The notes: generated by a model from the sequence alone, not told the origin. Shown: positions 6,910 through 16,041, counted from the first letter of the stretch. The stretch is DNA of 64,000 nucleotides from Bordetella genomosp. 5 (GCF_002261475.1 NZ_NEVN01000008.1:62001-126000); one strand, 5' to 3'. Translations and numbers: made by a program.

Positions 6910-9090
6910 GTGATTATCTCTACGATCGGTTCCTGCCGCGTTGCGGGCCCCATGACCAAAGTCCAGGCCCAGCGCAATTTCGTGCTGGATAACCGGCTGC
7001 TGTATGGCTACACGCACAACACCAAGGAAACGATCCAGGCTATCCGCTACATGCGCGGTGAACTGACGATTCCGGAAGCCGCCTGGAAATTCCTGTCCGA
7101 CCAGCCCTACCGCGCGTCGAACCCGGCGCGTGCACGCGAGGACGTGCCCAAGGAAGACCGCCATGTGGTGGAGATCAGCTCCATCAAGGTCCTCGAGTTC
7201 CGCGGCGTTCAGTTGCAGCTCGTGCGCTTCAAGGAAGCGCTGTCGTTCTGCCCGGACCTGCGCAAGATTTTCTTCGACCATCCCGACGCCGACGCCATCC
7301 CCGCACGACTGGCCGCGCTGCAAGCCACGCCCTCGTTCTCGCGTGTGCCGGCCAACGTGCAGGACGTGCTGCGCGAAACCGTGCTGCGCACGCAGACCGC
7401 CGCCGAGATCGAAGCCGACCTCAAGCAAGTGGTGCAGATGCTCGGCCAGCACTTCGTGCTCGTGACCCACTGCAATGCGATGAACGCACAGAACCAGCTC
7501 ATCGCCGAGCGCGCCAAGATGGTCGAACGCGTGTCGCGCGCGGCCTCGCGCGCCGGCATCACGCTGGTCGATCCGGGCGCCCTGCTGACGGCCTACGGCC
7601 AGGAGCGCGGCATGCCCGACGACGGCCGCGACACCGCGCACTACACGCCCTCCTTTGCTCGCCTCGTGGGCAAGGAAATCGCCGACAAGCTGCTGGGCGT
7701 GCAGGAGCTCGCCGCGCTGCCCGCGGGCGAAGAAGGCCTGAACTGGAAGCAGTGCATCGAGCGCGCCAAGGAAACCGCCCAGGCACAGGAATGGGATCGC
7801 GCGCTGCTGTACGCCAACCGCGCCATCGATCTGAAGTCGACCATCTCGGCCGCCTACGTGCTGCGGGCGCGCGCCGTCACCGCGCTCGACCAGACGGACG
7901 ACGTGCTCGACGCCTGGAGCGCCGCGCTTGCGATCGACGCCAACCGCAATGCCTACATCCTGCGCCAGGCCGCGGAAGCCGCGCTGTCGCTGCAGAACGA
8001 TGCGCTCGCGCTCGAATGGGCCAGCGCTTCGCTCGAGAAAGAGGCCGACGAAAAGACTGCGCTGCTGCTCGGCCGCATTCATGCCCGCCTGGGCCAGAAC
8101 AAGGAAGCCGAACGCGCCTTCCTGATCTGCGCCAAGCAGACGCCCGATCGCGCCCTGCGCTACGCGGTGCGCGGCTCGACCGCCCTGGAAGAGGCCGCCA
8201 GCATGATCAATGCGCTGGCCGCCACGCATGCCGTGGACTCGGGCTCGCTCGAAACCGCCCGCGACCTGGTGCTCAAGCGCGCCTCGCGTGAAGTGCGCCA
8301 CACCGGCCGTGCCGGCGCGGCCCTGCCCAGCCCGGGCGCGTTCTACGCGCTGCTCACCCTGGCCGGCGACCGTCTGGCGGAGTTCAACGACGAAATCAAT
8401 CAGGCCTACCGCCGCCTGTTGAAGGCCTTCGAGACGGTGTCCGAGTATCAGCAGAGCGAACAGGCAATCGCCCTGCTCGGCCAGCTCGCCGCGATCAAGG
8501 CCGTGGATCCGCGTTATGTGCAGCGCGCCGCCAAGGGCCTGCAGACCGCCGGCCATCGCGCCGCGGCGATCCAATGCTGGCAGCGTCTGGCCAACAGCGA
8601 CCTGCCCGCGGAACGCGAAACCGTGGTGCTGGCCGCCGGCCGCCTCAGCCAGCTCGAGGCCCACACGCAAGCCGCCGAGGTCTATCGCCGTCTGGCGCAA
8701 AGCGGCGCCGTGCCGGCCGACCAGGCCAACGACCTGATCGACCGCAATCTGCGCGCCCTGGCGCGTGCGGTGCGCAAGCATCTCACCGAAGGCAATCTGC
8801 GCGACGCGGAACAGGAGCTCGAAGCCATCAAGCGCATCGACGCCGAGTACCCGGGCCTGTCGTCCCTGCAACGCTCGCTCAACGATGCGCACCGCCGCGA
8901 GTTCCAGAGCCAGCGCGAGCAGTCGGCCGCCAACCCGGCGGATCTGGCCGAGAGCGCACGCCGCGTGATCGAGGCCAGCCCGCTCGACCGCGATGCCAAC
9001 ATCGAGCTCGTGATGCAGAACCTGCGCAACGGCAATCTCACCGAAAGCCGCCGCATCCTGAATCGCTTCCTCGAAGGCGCGCCGGCCTGA
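6910..9090 (+). CDS. SGNH-hydrolase-like domain fused to TPR repeats, capsule locus protein
   Basis: The 726-residue protein starts with GTG, preceded by GACGGAG at a proper distance. Residues 1-245 look like an SGNH/GDSL-type esterase: GSC at residues 7-9 (candidate nucleophile Ser8), THCN at 186-189 (candidate oxyanion Asn189) and DTAH at 241-244 (candidate Asp241-His244). Residues about 250-720 are Ala/Leu-rich paired helices typical of TPRs, for example ALLYANRAIDLKSTISAAY and AAEVYRRLAQSG. There is no signal peptide, so it probably works in the cytoplasm. It closes the rightward capsule block and could add or remove an O-acyl group on the polysaccharide, or act as a scaffold. The exact activity is unknown. 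Confidence 0.6.
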   Translation: MIISTIGSCRVAGPMTKVQAQRNFVLDNRLLYGYTHNTKETIQAIRYMRGELTIPEAAWKFLSDQPYRASNPARAREDVPKEDRHVVEISSIKVLEFRGVQLQLVRFKEALSFCPDLRKIFFDHPDADAIPARLAALQATPSFSRVPANVQDVLRETVLRTQTAAEIEADLKQVVQMLGQHFVLVTHCNAMNAQNQLIAERAKMVERVSRAASRAGITLVDPGALLTAYGQERGMPDDGRDTAHYTPSFARLVGKEIADKLLGVQELAALPAGEEGLNWKQCIERAKETAQAQEWDRALLYANRAIDLKSTISAAYVLRARAVTALDQTDDVLDAWSAALAIDANRNAYILRQAAEAALSLQNDALALEWASASLEKEADEKTALLLGRIHARLGQNKEAERAFLICAKQTPDRALRYAVRGSTALEEAASMINALAATHAVDSGSLETARDLVLKRASREVRHTGRAGAALPSPGAFYALLTLAGDRLAEFNDEINQAYRRLLKAFETVSEYQQSEQAIALLGQLAAIKAVDPRYVQRAAKGLQTAGHRAAAIQCWQRLANSDLPAERETVVLAAGRLSQLEAHTQAAEVYRRLAQSGAVPADQANDLIDRNLRALARAVRKHLTEGNLRDAEQELEAIKRIDAEYPGLSSLQRSLNDAHRREFQSQREQSAANPADLAESARRVIEASPLDRDANIELVMQNLRNGNLTESRRILNRFLEGAPA

Positions 9091-9156
9091 CGCCGTCGGA
9101 CACGGGGCGGGCCCACGCCCGCCCCGATGTTCCCGACGCGCCCTGGCGGCAAAAAA

Positions 9157-9182
9157 AATCGCCCCACCTCGGTGGGGCGATT
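9157..9182 (-). terminator. Rho-independent terminator between the capsule block and dps
   Basis: AATCGCCCCACC and its exact complement GGTGGGGCGATT form a 12-bp stem. On the minus strand it is followed by a run of T (A8 on the plus strand, 9151-9158), so it ends the dps transcript. For the plus-strand gene the tail is poor, so it may act only weakly in that direction. Confidence 0.85.
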
Positions 9183-9229
9183 GCATTTGAGGCGCGGCCG
9201 GCGAGGCGCGGCCGGCCAGGTCTACGCGA

Positions 9230-9739
9230 TCACTGCAGCAGGCTGCGCAGCATCCACGCGTTCTTTTCGTGCACGTCCAGGCGCTGCGTCAGCAGGTCGG
9301 CCGTCGGCTGATCGTTGGCGGCATCGGCCTTTTCGAACGCGGCGCGTGCCGTCTTGGCCACGGCTTCGTTGCCCTTGACCAGCAGGCGCACCATCTCGAG
9401 GGCTTCGGGCACCGACTCGGGCTCGGAGATCGAGGTCAGCTTGCCGAACTCGCGGTACGTGCCGGGCGCGTAGTGACCCAGCGCGCGGATACGTTCGGCG
9501 ACGGCGTCGAGCGCGCCCCACTCTTCGGTGTACTGCGTCATGAACATGTTGTGCAGCGTGTTGAAGAGCGGACCCGTGACGTTCCAGTGGAAGTTGTGCG
9601 TCATCAGGTAGAGCGAGTACGAGTCGGCCAGCAGCTTGGACAGCTCACCGGCGACCGCGGCGCGGTCCTTGTCGGAGATGCCGATGTTGATGCTCAGGGC
9701 GCCCGAAGCGGCGGTCGATTTCTTGGACGATTTGGACAT
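9230..9739 (-). CDS. dps: DNA starvation/stationary phase protection protein Dps
   Basis: Dps is a ferritin-like dodecamer that binds DNA and oxidises Fe(II) with hydrogen peroxide, storing iron and limiting Fenton damage. The 169-residue sequence shows the ferroxidase signature: HNFHWNVTG around residue 50, then TEEWGALDAVAERIRALG with the conserved Asp and Glu ligands. A short Lys/Ser-rich N-terminal tail (MSKSSKK) fits DNA binding. A good AGGAG precedes the ATG. It lies directly downstream of oxyR on the same strand, with 131 bases between them, so control by OxyR under peroxide stress is likely, as known in other proteobacteria. Confidence 0.95.
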   Translation of the reverse strand: MSKSSKKSTAASGALSINIGISDKDRAAVAGELSKLLADSYSLYLMTHNFHWNVTGPLFNTLHNMFMTQYTEEWGALDAVAERIRALGHYAPGTYREFGKLTSISEPESVPEALEMVRLLVKGNEAVAKTARAAFEKADAANDQPTADLLTQRLDVHEKNAWMLRSLLQ

Positions 9740-9870
9740 GTCTTGCTCCTTCTGAGGGATACATGATCAAGAATACACCGCACATCACGCCATTCGTCAT
9801 GCGCGGCAAAGCAGGGTCGGCTCGCCTTGCGCGACATCAAATGCCACGCAACACGGGCCGGCACGAACAA

Positions 9871-10830
9871 TCAGGCGGCAGCGCTCTGCTGCGAGGCCGC
9901 TTCTTCGCTCAGCATGCGCACGTTGGGCAGGTCGCAGGCATACACGGCCTGCGCCAACGCCTCGATCGCGGCCAGGCGCGGAAAGCTGCGACGCCATGCC
10001 AGCACCACGCGCCGCTCCGGCGGCATGCCGGTGAACGGGATATAGCGCAGCAGGCTCTTGCTTGCCGGGTGCTCCGGCACCGCCGTTACGGGCAGCACCG
10101 TCACGCCGATGCCCGCCGCCACCATGTGGCGGATGGTCTCGAGCGACGAGCCCTCGAACGTGCGCTGGATGCCGTCGCTGGAGGCCGAAAAGCGCGAGAG
10201 CTCCGGACAGACCTCGAGCACCTGGTCACGAAAGCAGTGACCGCTGCCGAGCAGCAGCATGGTCTGCTGCTTCAGGTCTTGCGCGTCGATGGACTCGCGG
10301 TCGGCCCAGGGATGCTCGTGCGGCACGGCCACCACGAACGGCTCGTCGTAGAGAGGCTGCATGACCAGCCCGGCCTCGGGCAGCGGCAGCGCCATGATGG
10401 CGCAATCGATCTCGCCCTGACGCAGCAGCTCGACCAGCCGGACGGTGAAGTTTTCCTGGAGCAGCAGCGGCATCTGCGGCGTGCGCTCGATCTGCAGCGG
10501 CACCAGGCGCGGCAGCAGATAGGGGCCGATGGTGTGGATCACGCCGACGCGCAGCGGGCCGGCCAGCGGGTCGTGGCCCTGCCGCGCGATCTCCTTGATG
10601 CTGGCGCTTTCTTCGAGCACTTTCTGGGCCTGGGCCACGATGCGCTGCCCGATCGGCGTCACGCCGACCTCCGCCCCGCCGCGCTCGAAGAGCGTGACGC
10701 CGAGCTCGTCTTCGAGCTTGCGGATCGCCACGGAGAGCGTGGGCTGGCTCACGAAACAGGCTTCGGCGGCGCGGCCGAAATGGCGTTCGCGCGCCACGGC
10801 CACGATGTACTTGAGTTCGGTCAGGGTCAT
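9871..10830 (-). CDS. oxyR: Hydrogen peroxide-sensing LysR-type regulator OxyR
   Basis: OxyR activates peroxide defence genes after oxidation of two cysteines. The 319-residue protein has an N-terminal winged helix-turn-helix (about residues 3-60, MTLTELKYIVAVARERHFGRAA) and the LysR co-inducer domain. The redox cysteines fall at exactly residues 199 (in GSGHCFRD) and 208 (in EVCPEL), the same numbers as in E. coli OxyR, which fixes the ATG at 10830. It is encoded between recG and dps, all on the minus strand; the gap to recG is 64 bases, so it may share a transcript with recG as well as having its own promoter. Confidence 0.95.
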   Translation of the reverse strand: MTLTELKYIVAVARERHFGRAAEACFVSQPTLSVAIRKLEDELGVTLFERGGAEVGVTPIGQRIVAQAQKVLEESASIKEIARQGHDPLAGPLRVGVIHTIGPYLLPRLVPLQIERTPQMPLLLQENFTVRLVELLRQGEIDCAIMALPLPEAGLVMQPLYDEPFVVAVPHEHPWADRESIDAQDLKQQTMLLLGSGHCFRDQVLEVCPELSRFSASSDGIQRTFEGSSLETIRHMVAAGIGVTVLPVTAVPEHPASKSLLRYIPFTGMPPERRVVLAWRRSFPRLAAIEALAQAVYACDLPNVRMLSEEAASQQSAAA

Positions 10831-10894
10831 GCGACCTGCTCCTCGAATTCGGCGCACGCGAGGGCGCGCGCCTGATTTTGCCCGAAAGATGATG

Positions 10895-13084
10895 TCATGT
10901 GCGCAGGAAATCCTCGCGCCCGCGCATCCACCGCGCCAGATGCGCCGCCACCGCGTCCGGCGCCGACTGGCGCAGCCATACCGCCGTGTCGCGCGCCTGC
11001 TCGGCCAGCGCCACGTCGCGCTCCAGGTCGGCAAAGCGCAGCAGCGCCATGCCCGACTGACGCGTGCCCAGAAACTCGCCGGGCCCGCGCTGCTCCAGAT
11101 CGCGGCGCGCGATCTCGAAACCGTCGCCCGTCTCGAACATCGCACGCAGGCGTTCACGCGCGACCTGCGACAGCGGCGTCTGGTAGAGCAGCACGCAGAC
11201 CGACTCGGCCTCGCCCCGCCCCACCCGGCCACGCAGCTGATGCAGCTGCGCCAGACCGAAGCGCTCGGCATGCTCGATCACCATCAGCGAGGCGTTCGGC
11301 ACATCCACGCCGACTTCGATCACCGTCGTGGCCACCAGCAGATCGATCTCGCCCGCGCGGAAGGCCTGCATCACCGCGGCCTTCTCGGCCTGCGGCAGCT
11401 TGCCGTGCACCAGACCGACGCGCAGGTCCGGCAGCTCTTCCTGCATGGTCTGATAGGTATCGACGGCCGTCTGCAATTGCAGGGCCTCGCTCTCTTCGAC
11501 CAGCGGACAGACCCAATAGGCCTGGCGTCCCTGGCGGGCGGCCTGCCCGATGCGCGCCAACACTTCTTCGCGGCGGGCATCGGACAGCAGCTTGGTCAGC
11601 ACCGGCTTGCGGCCCGGTGGCAGTTCGTCGATCACCGACACGTCGAGATCGGCGAAGAAGGTCATCGCGAGCGTGCGCGGAATCGGCGTGGCGCTCATGT
11701 TGAGCTGGTGCGGCACGATGAGGCCGGCCTCGCCTTCGCCTTCGCCCTTGCGGGTCAGCGCGAGCCGCTGGCCCACGCCGAAGCGATGCTGCTCGTCCAC
11801 GATGGACAGCCCCAGGCGATGGAAGCTCACGTGATCCTGGATCAGCGCCTGCGTGCCGACCACCAGCTGCACCGAGCCGTCGGCGGCCGCGGCCGCGCCT
11901 TCGCGACGCAGTTTGGGCGTCAGGCTGCCGCTCATCCAGGCCAGCTTTACCCCGAGAGGTTCGAGCCAAGCACAGAGCTTGCGATAGTGTTGTTCGGCCA
12001 GGATCTCGGTGGGCGCCATCAGCGCCACCTGAAATCCGCGCGAGATCGCCTGTGCCGCGGCCAGCGCGGCCACCACCGTCTTGCCGCTGCCCACATCCCC
12101 CTGCAGCAGCCGATGCATCGGAAACGGCTGTGCCATATCGGCCGCGATCTCGGCGACCACGCGCTGCTGGGCGCCCGTGAGCGTGAAGGGCAAGGTCTGG
12201 TGCAACCGCGCGGTCAGTCCCGCGCCCGGCGCCTCGGCCGGCATAGGATGGGCGCGCTTTTCGCGGCGAGCCGCACGCGCGGCGGCCAGCGATAATTGTT
12301 GCGCGAGCAACTCATCGAACTTGATCCGGCGCCAGGCCGGATGCGCGCGCTCCATCAGATCGTCTTCGGCGATGCCCGGCGGCGGTGCATGCAGCAGGCG
12401 CACGGCGGGTTCGAAGGCCATCAGATCGAGCTTGCGCAACAGCGCCCCCGGCAGCGTATCGCTCAGGTCTGCGCTGGCCAGCGCTTCGCGCACCGCCTTG
12501 CGCAGCGTGGGCTGCGGCAGTCCGTCGGTGCTCGGGTACACGGGCGTCAGGGACTCGGGCAGCGAGGTGTCGGCCTGGCTCATGCGCGGATGCACCATCT
12601 CACGGCCGAACAGACCGCCCCGCACTTCTCCGCGCGCGCGCAGGCGCCGGCCGGCCGTGAGCTGCTTTTGCTGACTGGGGTAGAAATTGAGCCAGCGCAG
12701 CTGCAGCTCGCCGGTGTCGTCGAAGATCACCGCGGTGAGCTGCTTGCGCGGCCGGTATTGCACTTCGGTGCCGCGGATCTCGCCCTCCACCTGCGCCGAA
12801 AACCCCGGCCGCACCGATCCGATCGGCACGACGCGGGTTTCGTCTTCGTAGCGCAGCGGCAGGTGCAGCACGAAATCATCGGCGGTGAGCAGGCCGAGAT
12901 TGCGCAGCTTGCGCTCGACGTCCGTGAGCTTGCGGGCCGCGGGCGCGGCCGGCCGCGCCGCGGCACCGGCCGCCGCGGCATCGGCCGCCGCAGCACCGGC
13001 CGCCGCAGCACCGGCCACCGCACCCTCGGGCACGGGCGCCGGCTTGGCACCGGCGGATTTGCGGGATTTGAGCGTCGCCGGCAT
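10895..13084 (-). CDS. recG: ATP-dependent DNA helicase RecG
   Basis: RecG remodels stalled replication forks and Holliday junctions. The 729-residue protein contains the OB-fold wedge domain (about 75-190), the helicase motif I GDVGSGKT, motif II DEQH (in DEQHRFGVGQRL), and the C-terminal helicase and TRG regions (QLHQLRGRVGRG, GPGEFLGTRQSG). Length is near the usual 690, the excess being an Ala-rich low-complexity N-terminus (about residues 19-50) encoded by a 15-bp tandem repeat. That part may be dispensable. The ATG at 13084 is the only good start before the repeat; a start further in would remove the repeat and cannot be excluded. Confidence 0.93.
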   Translation of the reverse strand: MPATLKSRKSAGAKPAPVPEGAVAGAAAAGAAAADAAAAGAAARPAAPAARKLTDVERKLRNLGLLTADDFVLHLPLRYEDETRVVPIGSVRPGFSAQVEGEIRGTEVQYRPRKQLTAVIFDDTGELQLRWLNFYPSQQKQLTAGRRLRARGEVRGGLFGREMVHPRMSQADTSLPESLTPVYPSTDGLPQPTLRKAVREALASADLSDTLPGALLRKLDLMAFEPAVRLLHAPPPGIAEDDLMERAHPAWRRIKFDELLAQQLSLAAARAARREKRAHPMPAEAPGAGLTARLHQTLPFTLTGAQQRVVAEIAADMAQPFPMHRLLQGDVGSGKTVVAALAAAQAISRGFQVALMAPTEILAEQHYRKLCAWLEPLGVKLAWMSGSLTPKLRREGAAAAADGSVQLVVGTQALIQDHVSFHRLGLSIVDEQHRFGVGQRLALTRKGEGEGEAGLIVPHQLNMSATPIPRTLAMTFFADLDVSVIDELPPGRKPVLTKLLSDARREEVLARIGQAARQGRQAYWVCPLVEESEALQLQTAVDTYQTMQEELPDLRVGLVHGKLPQAEKAAVMQAFRAGEIDLLVATTVIEVGVDVPNASLMVIEHAERFGLAQLHQLRGRVGRGEAESVCVLLYQTPLSQVARERLRAMFETGDGFEIARRDLEQRGPGEFLGTRQSGMALLRFADLERDVALAEQARDTAVWLRQSAPDAVAAHLARWMRGREDFLRT
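12966..13025. repeat. 15-bp tandem repeat inside recG, four units
   Basis: Four units of about CCGGCCGCCGCAGCA lie head to tail at 12966, 12981, 12996 and 13011, the last one degenerate. They encode the Ala/Gly-rich tract of the RecG N-terminus. Since the unit is a multiple of three, copy number can change without a frameshift. Confidence 0.8.
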
Positions 13085-13125
13085 GTAGCGGCTGGACCGT
13101 ATGACGTACTGCGCGTGCGGGCCGC

Positions 13126-13512
13126 TTACAGGACCAGGATCGCCTCGACCTCGAACTGCGCACCCTTGGGCAGGCTCGCCACCCCGATGGTGGAGCGCGC
13201 CGGGAACGGCTGCGGAATCAGCTCGGCCATGATGGCGTTGGCGGCCGTGAACTTGCTCAGGTCGGTCAGGAACAGCGTTAGCTTCACGATGTCTTCGAGC
13301 TTGCCGCCCGCTTCCGTGACCACGGCTTCCATGTTGGCGAACGCCTGGCGCACCTGGGCGTCGAAGTTCTCGGACACCAGGTCACCGGTACCGGGCTCGA
13401 GACCGATCTGGCCCGACAGATACACCGTCTTGGTTCCGGTGGTGGCCACGGCTTGCGAGTAGGGGCCAACGGCGGCGGGTGCGGCGTCGGTGTGAATGAT
13501 CTGCTTGCTCAT
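13126..13512 (-). CDS. ridA: RidA family enamine/imine deaminase
   Basis: RidA hydrolyses reactive enamine/imine intermediates such as 2-aminoacrylate released by PLP enzymes. The 128-residue protein has the family signature near its C-terminus: ARSTIGVASLPKGAQFEVEA, containing the conserved Arg that binds the substrate carboxylate and the Glu near the end. GPYSQAV and YLSGQIG at the N-terminal side are also typical. The ATG at 13512 follows AGGAG at good spacing; an ATG seven codons upstream lacks one. It lies 41 bases upstream of recG on the same strand and may be cotranscribed with it. Confidence 0.93.
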   Translation of the reverse strand: MSKQIIHTDAAPAAVGPYSQAVATTGTKTVYLSGQIGLEPGTGDLVSENFDAQVRQAFANMEAVVTEAGGKLEDIVKLTLFLTDLSKFTAANAIMAELIPQPFPARSTIGVASLPKGAQFEVEAILVL

Positions 13513-13634
13513 GGGACACTCCTGCGTGGGCAAAAAGGATGACTATCGAAGTTTAAACAGCAATAGACTTTTGCGAAAGCCCTGCATCGGCCTTCGAACC
13601 GTCCATTATCACCACAAGACATGCTCCGCGCGTG

Positions 13635-14558
13635 TCACGGACCGGCCTCACCCGCCCCCTCGGACATGGGATGCGCGAGCAGCAGGTCGTGCAGCCCCTG
13701 CGCCGCCACCGACAGCGCGCGGCCCTTGCGCCTCACCATATAGAGAGGCCGCGTCAGCGCCCGGCCCGCCAGCGGCCGGATCACCAGACCGGGCCGCTGG
13801 AAATGGAACAGCGTCATCCCCGGCACCAGGCTCACCCCCACCCCCGCCTGCACCAGCCCCGTCACGGTAGCCAGGTGCTCGACTTCCAGCAGCGGCGGCG
13901 GCGCCGCCTCGCCCAGGGCCTGGTCGAGGTGTTTGCGCACGCTGCTGTTGCGGGCCAGCGCGATCCACGGCCAGCGCAGCACGTCGCGCAGCCGCACCGT
14001 GGCCTGCTGCGCCAGCGCATGATCGGCGCGGCACACCAGATGAAAGCGGTCGGCATGCAGAAACGCGCTGTCCAGCCCCGACATATCGGCGCGCCGCGAC
14101 GCGACCGCGAAGTCGACCTCGCCCTGGCTCACCATGTCCAGACAGGGATCCAGCAAGGCATCGCGCAGATGCAGCTCGATGCCGGGATACTCGGCGTGAA
14201 AGCGCGCGAGCAGAGGCGGCAGCCAGCCCGCGGCGAGCGAGGGCAAGGCCGCCACCGCCACCCGTCCGCGCCGCCGCGCCGCGTGGTCGCGCAGATCCTC
14301 CATCGCCAGCTCCATGTCGGCGAGCAGCCGCCGCGCCGACACCTCGAGCACGCGCGCCTCGGCCGTGAGCTCCACGCGCCGCGTATTGCGGTCGAACAGC
14401 CGCACTCCGGCCGCCTCCTCGAGCGTGCGGATCAAGGCCGAGAACGCCGGCTGCGTGAGATGGCAGCGCTGCGCGGCGCGCGTGAAATGGCGTTCTTCGA
14501 CGAGCGCGACAAAGGCGCGCAGCTGGCGGGCGGAGAGATTCATCGGCGGCCGATTCAT
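13635..14558 (-). CDS. LysR family regulator divergent from the AtuA-type genes
   Basis: The 307-residue protein has a LysR helix-turn-helix at about residues 7-66 (LRAFVALVEERHFTRAAQRCHLTQPAFSALI within it) and a periplasmic-binding-fold effector domain from about 95. It is transcribed away from the AtuA/Bug genes, the classic layout for a LysR regulator and its target operon. An inverted repeat (AGATGA, 11 bases, TCATCT) sits immediately before its start codon and is a candidate for its binding site. The effector is unknown; a carboxylic acid imported or handled by the neighbouring genes is a reasonable guess. Confidence 0.88.
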   Translation of the reverse strand: MNRPPMNLSARQLRAFVALVEERHFTRAAQRCHLTQPAFSALIRTLEEAAGVRLFDRNTRRVELTAEARVLEVSARRLLADMELAMEDLRDHAARRRGRVAVAALPSLAAGWLPPLLARFHAEYPGIELHLRDALLDPCLDMVSQGEVDFAVASRRADMSGLDSAFLHADRFHLVCRADHALAQQATVRLRDVLRWPWIALARNSSVRKHLDQALGEAAPPPLLEVEHLATVTGLVQAGVGVSLVPGMTLFHFQRPGLVIRPLAGRALTRPLYMVRRKGRALSVAAQGLHDLLLAHPMSEGAGEAGP

Positions 14559-14581
14559 AGATGATTTGGATTAATTCATCT
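14559..14581. promoter_or_regulatory. Candidate LysR operator, AGATGA-N11-TCATCT
   Basis: Exact 6-bp inverted arms with an 11-base AT-rich spacer lie directly upstream of the LysR gene and about 100 bases before the AtuA-type gene. Size and spacing fit LysR recognition half-sites. Binding here would place the regulator over its own start, giving autorepression, and upstream of the target operon. Confidence 0.55.
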
Positions 14582-14682
14582 TATCTTTCTATTTTACGCA
14601 TGATGCCCCCCTGCCTATAGTGCAGACAGAAAGGCGCGCCACGACGCGCGCCGCCACCGCAACACTGGAAGAGACACGCTTC

Positions 14683-16041
14683 ATGCCCGACTCCATCTGC
14701 CTGGTCGGCTGCGCCACCGGCTTCTCGGGAGATCGCACCGACGGCGCCCCCGCCGTGGTGCACACCCTGATCGCCCGGGGCGGCGGCACCCTGATCTTCG
14801 AAACGCTCGCCGAGCGCACCCTCGCCCTCGCCCAACTGGCGCGCGGGCAGAACCCCGAGGCCGGCTATGAGCCGCTGCTGGACGAGCTGGTCGCGCCCGT
14901 GCTCGCGGATTGCCTGCGGCACGGCATCCGCATCGTGAGCAATTTCGGCGCGGCCAATCCGCCCGCCGCGGCGCGCCGCATCGCCGAGCTGGCGCGTCAA
15001 CAGGGCCTGCCCGTCCCGCGCATCGCCGTCGTGCATGGCGACCAGCTCGACAGCCCGGCACAGCGCGCCTTGCTGCGCGAGCGCCTGGGCCCGCGCCTGG
15101 ACGAGGTCGACGTCGTCAGCGCCAACGCCTATCTGGGCGCGACCGACATCGCCGAAGCCTTGCGCGCCGGTGCGCAGATCGTGGTGGCCGGCCGCGTGGC
15201 CGACCCCTCGCTGACCCTCGGACCGGCCCTCGCCCATTTCAACTGGCCGGCCGACGCCTGGCCCGAGCTCGGCCGTGCCACCATGGCCGGCCATATGCTC
15301 GAATGCGGCACGCAGGTGAGCGGCGGCTATTTCGCCGTGCCGGGCCTGAAAGACGTGCTCGACCTGCACGACGCAGGCTTTCCGATCGCCGAGATCCACG
15401 CCGACGGCAGTTTCGTGATCGGCAAGGCCGACGCCACCGGCGGTCGTCTGGATGCGCTCACCGTCAAAGAACAGCTGCTCTACGAAGTGCACGACCCCGC
15501 GCGGTATCTCACGCCCGACGTGACGGCCGACCTGAGCGGCGCGCACGTCGAGACCCTCGGCGCCGAGCGCGTGGCCGTGCATGGCATCACCGGGCACGCG
15601 CGTCCCGCCGAGCTCAAGGTCAACGTCTGCTATCACGGCGGCTGGCTGGCCGAGGCCGAGATTTCGTATGCGGGCGTGCAGGCCGAGGCGCGCGCGCGGC
15701 TGGCCGCCGACATGGTCGGCCGCCGGATCGGCGCCGCCCTGCCCCTGCGCTTCGATCTGATCGGCGCGCTCAGCATCCTGGGCGATGACGCCGGACGTGG
15801 CCTGGCCAGCGAGCCCGACCGCCAGCGCCGCGACGTGCGCCTGCGCGTGGCGGGCGAACATGCGGATCGCAAGGTCGCCGAGCGCGTGCTGCGCGAGGTG
15901 ACGGCGCTCTACACCTGCGGCCCCGCGGGCGGCGGCGGCGTGCGCACCAGTCTGCGTCCGCGTCTGAACATGATGTCGTGCACGATCCCGCGCGAGGCGG
16001 TGCCGTCGGGCTGGCGCTGGCTGGAGGATTCCCATGACTGA
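14683..16041 (+). CDS. Acyclic terpene utilization AtuA family protein (DUF1446)
   Basis: The 452-residue protein begins PDSICLVGCATGFSGDR and contains the stretches typical of the AtuA/DUF1446 family: NFGAANP near residue 88, VVAGRVADPSL near 170 and the late TCGPAGGGG. Members are found in acyclic terpene utilisation in Pseudomonas and, very often, in Bordetella-like genomes next to Bug proteins, but their reaction is not established; a role in CoA-ester or hydroxy-acid metabolism is proposed. The ATG at 14683 follows GGAAGAG; an upstream in-frame GTG at 14620 is less likely. The stop overlaps the next gene by 8 bases, implying translational coupling. Confidence 0.8.
   Translation: MPDSICLVGCATGFSGDRTDGAPAVVHTLIARGGGTLIFETLAERTLALAQLARGQNPEAGYEPLLDELVAPVLADCLRHGIRIVSNFGAANPPAAARRIAELARQQGLPVPRIAVVHGDQLDSPAQRALLRERLGPRLDEVDVVSANAYLGATDIAEALRAGAQIVVAGRVADPSLTLGPALAHFNWPADAWPELGRATMAGHMLECGTQVSGGYFAVPGLKDVLDLHDAGFPIAEIHADGSFVIGKADATGGRLDALTVKEQLLYEVHDPARYLTPDVTADLSGAHVETLGAERVAVHGITGHARPAELKVNVCYHGGWLAEAEISYAGVQAEARARLAADMVGRRIGAALPLRFDLIGALSILGDDAGRGLASEPDRQRRDVRLRVAGEHADRKVAERVLREVTALYTCGPAGGGGVRTSLRPRLNMMSCTIPREAVPSGWRWLEDSHD

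Noticed and set aside
6832-9186. 784-codon open frame on the minus strand across the SGNH-TPR gene
   Set aside because: Antisense to a gene with a good start and motifs; composition is typical of a GC-rich shadow frame.
10529-12295. 588-codon open frame on the plus strand across recG
   Set aside because: Antisense to the complete RecG coding sequence.
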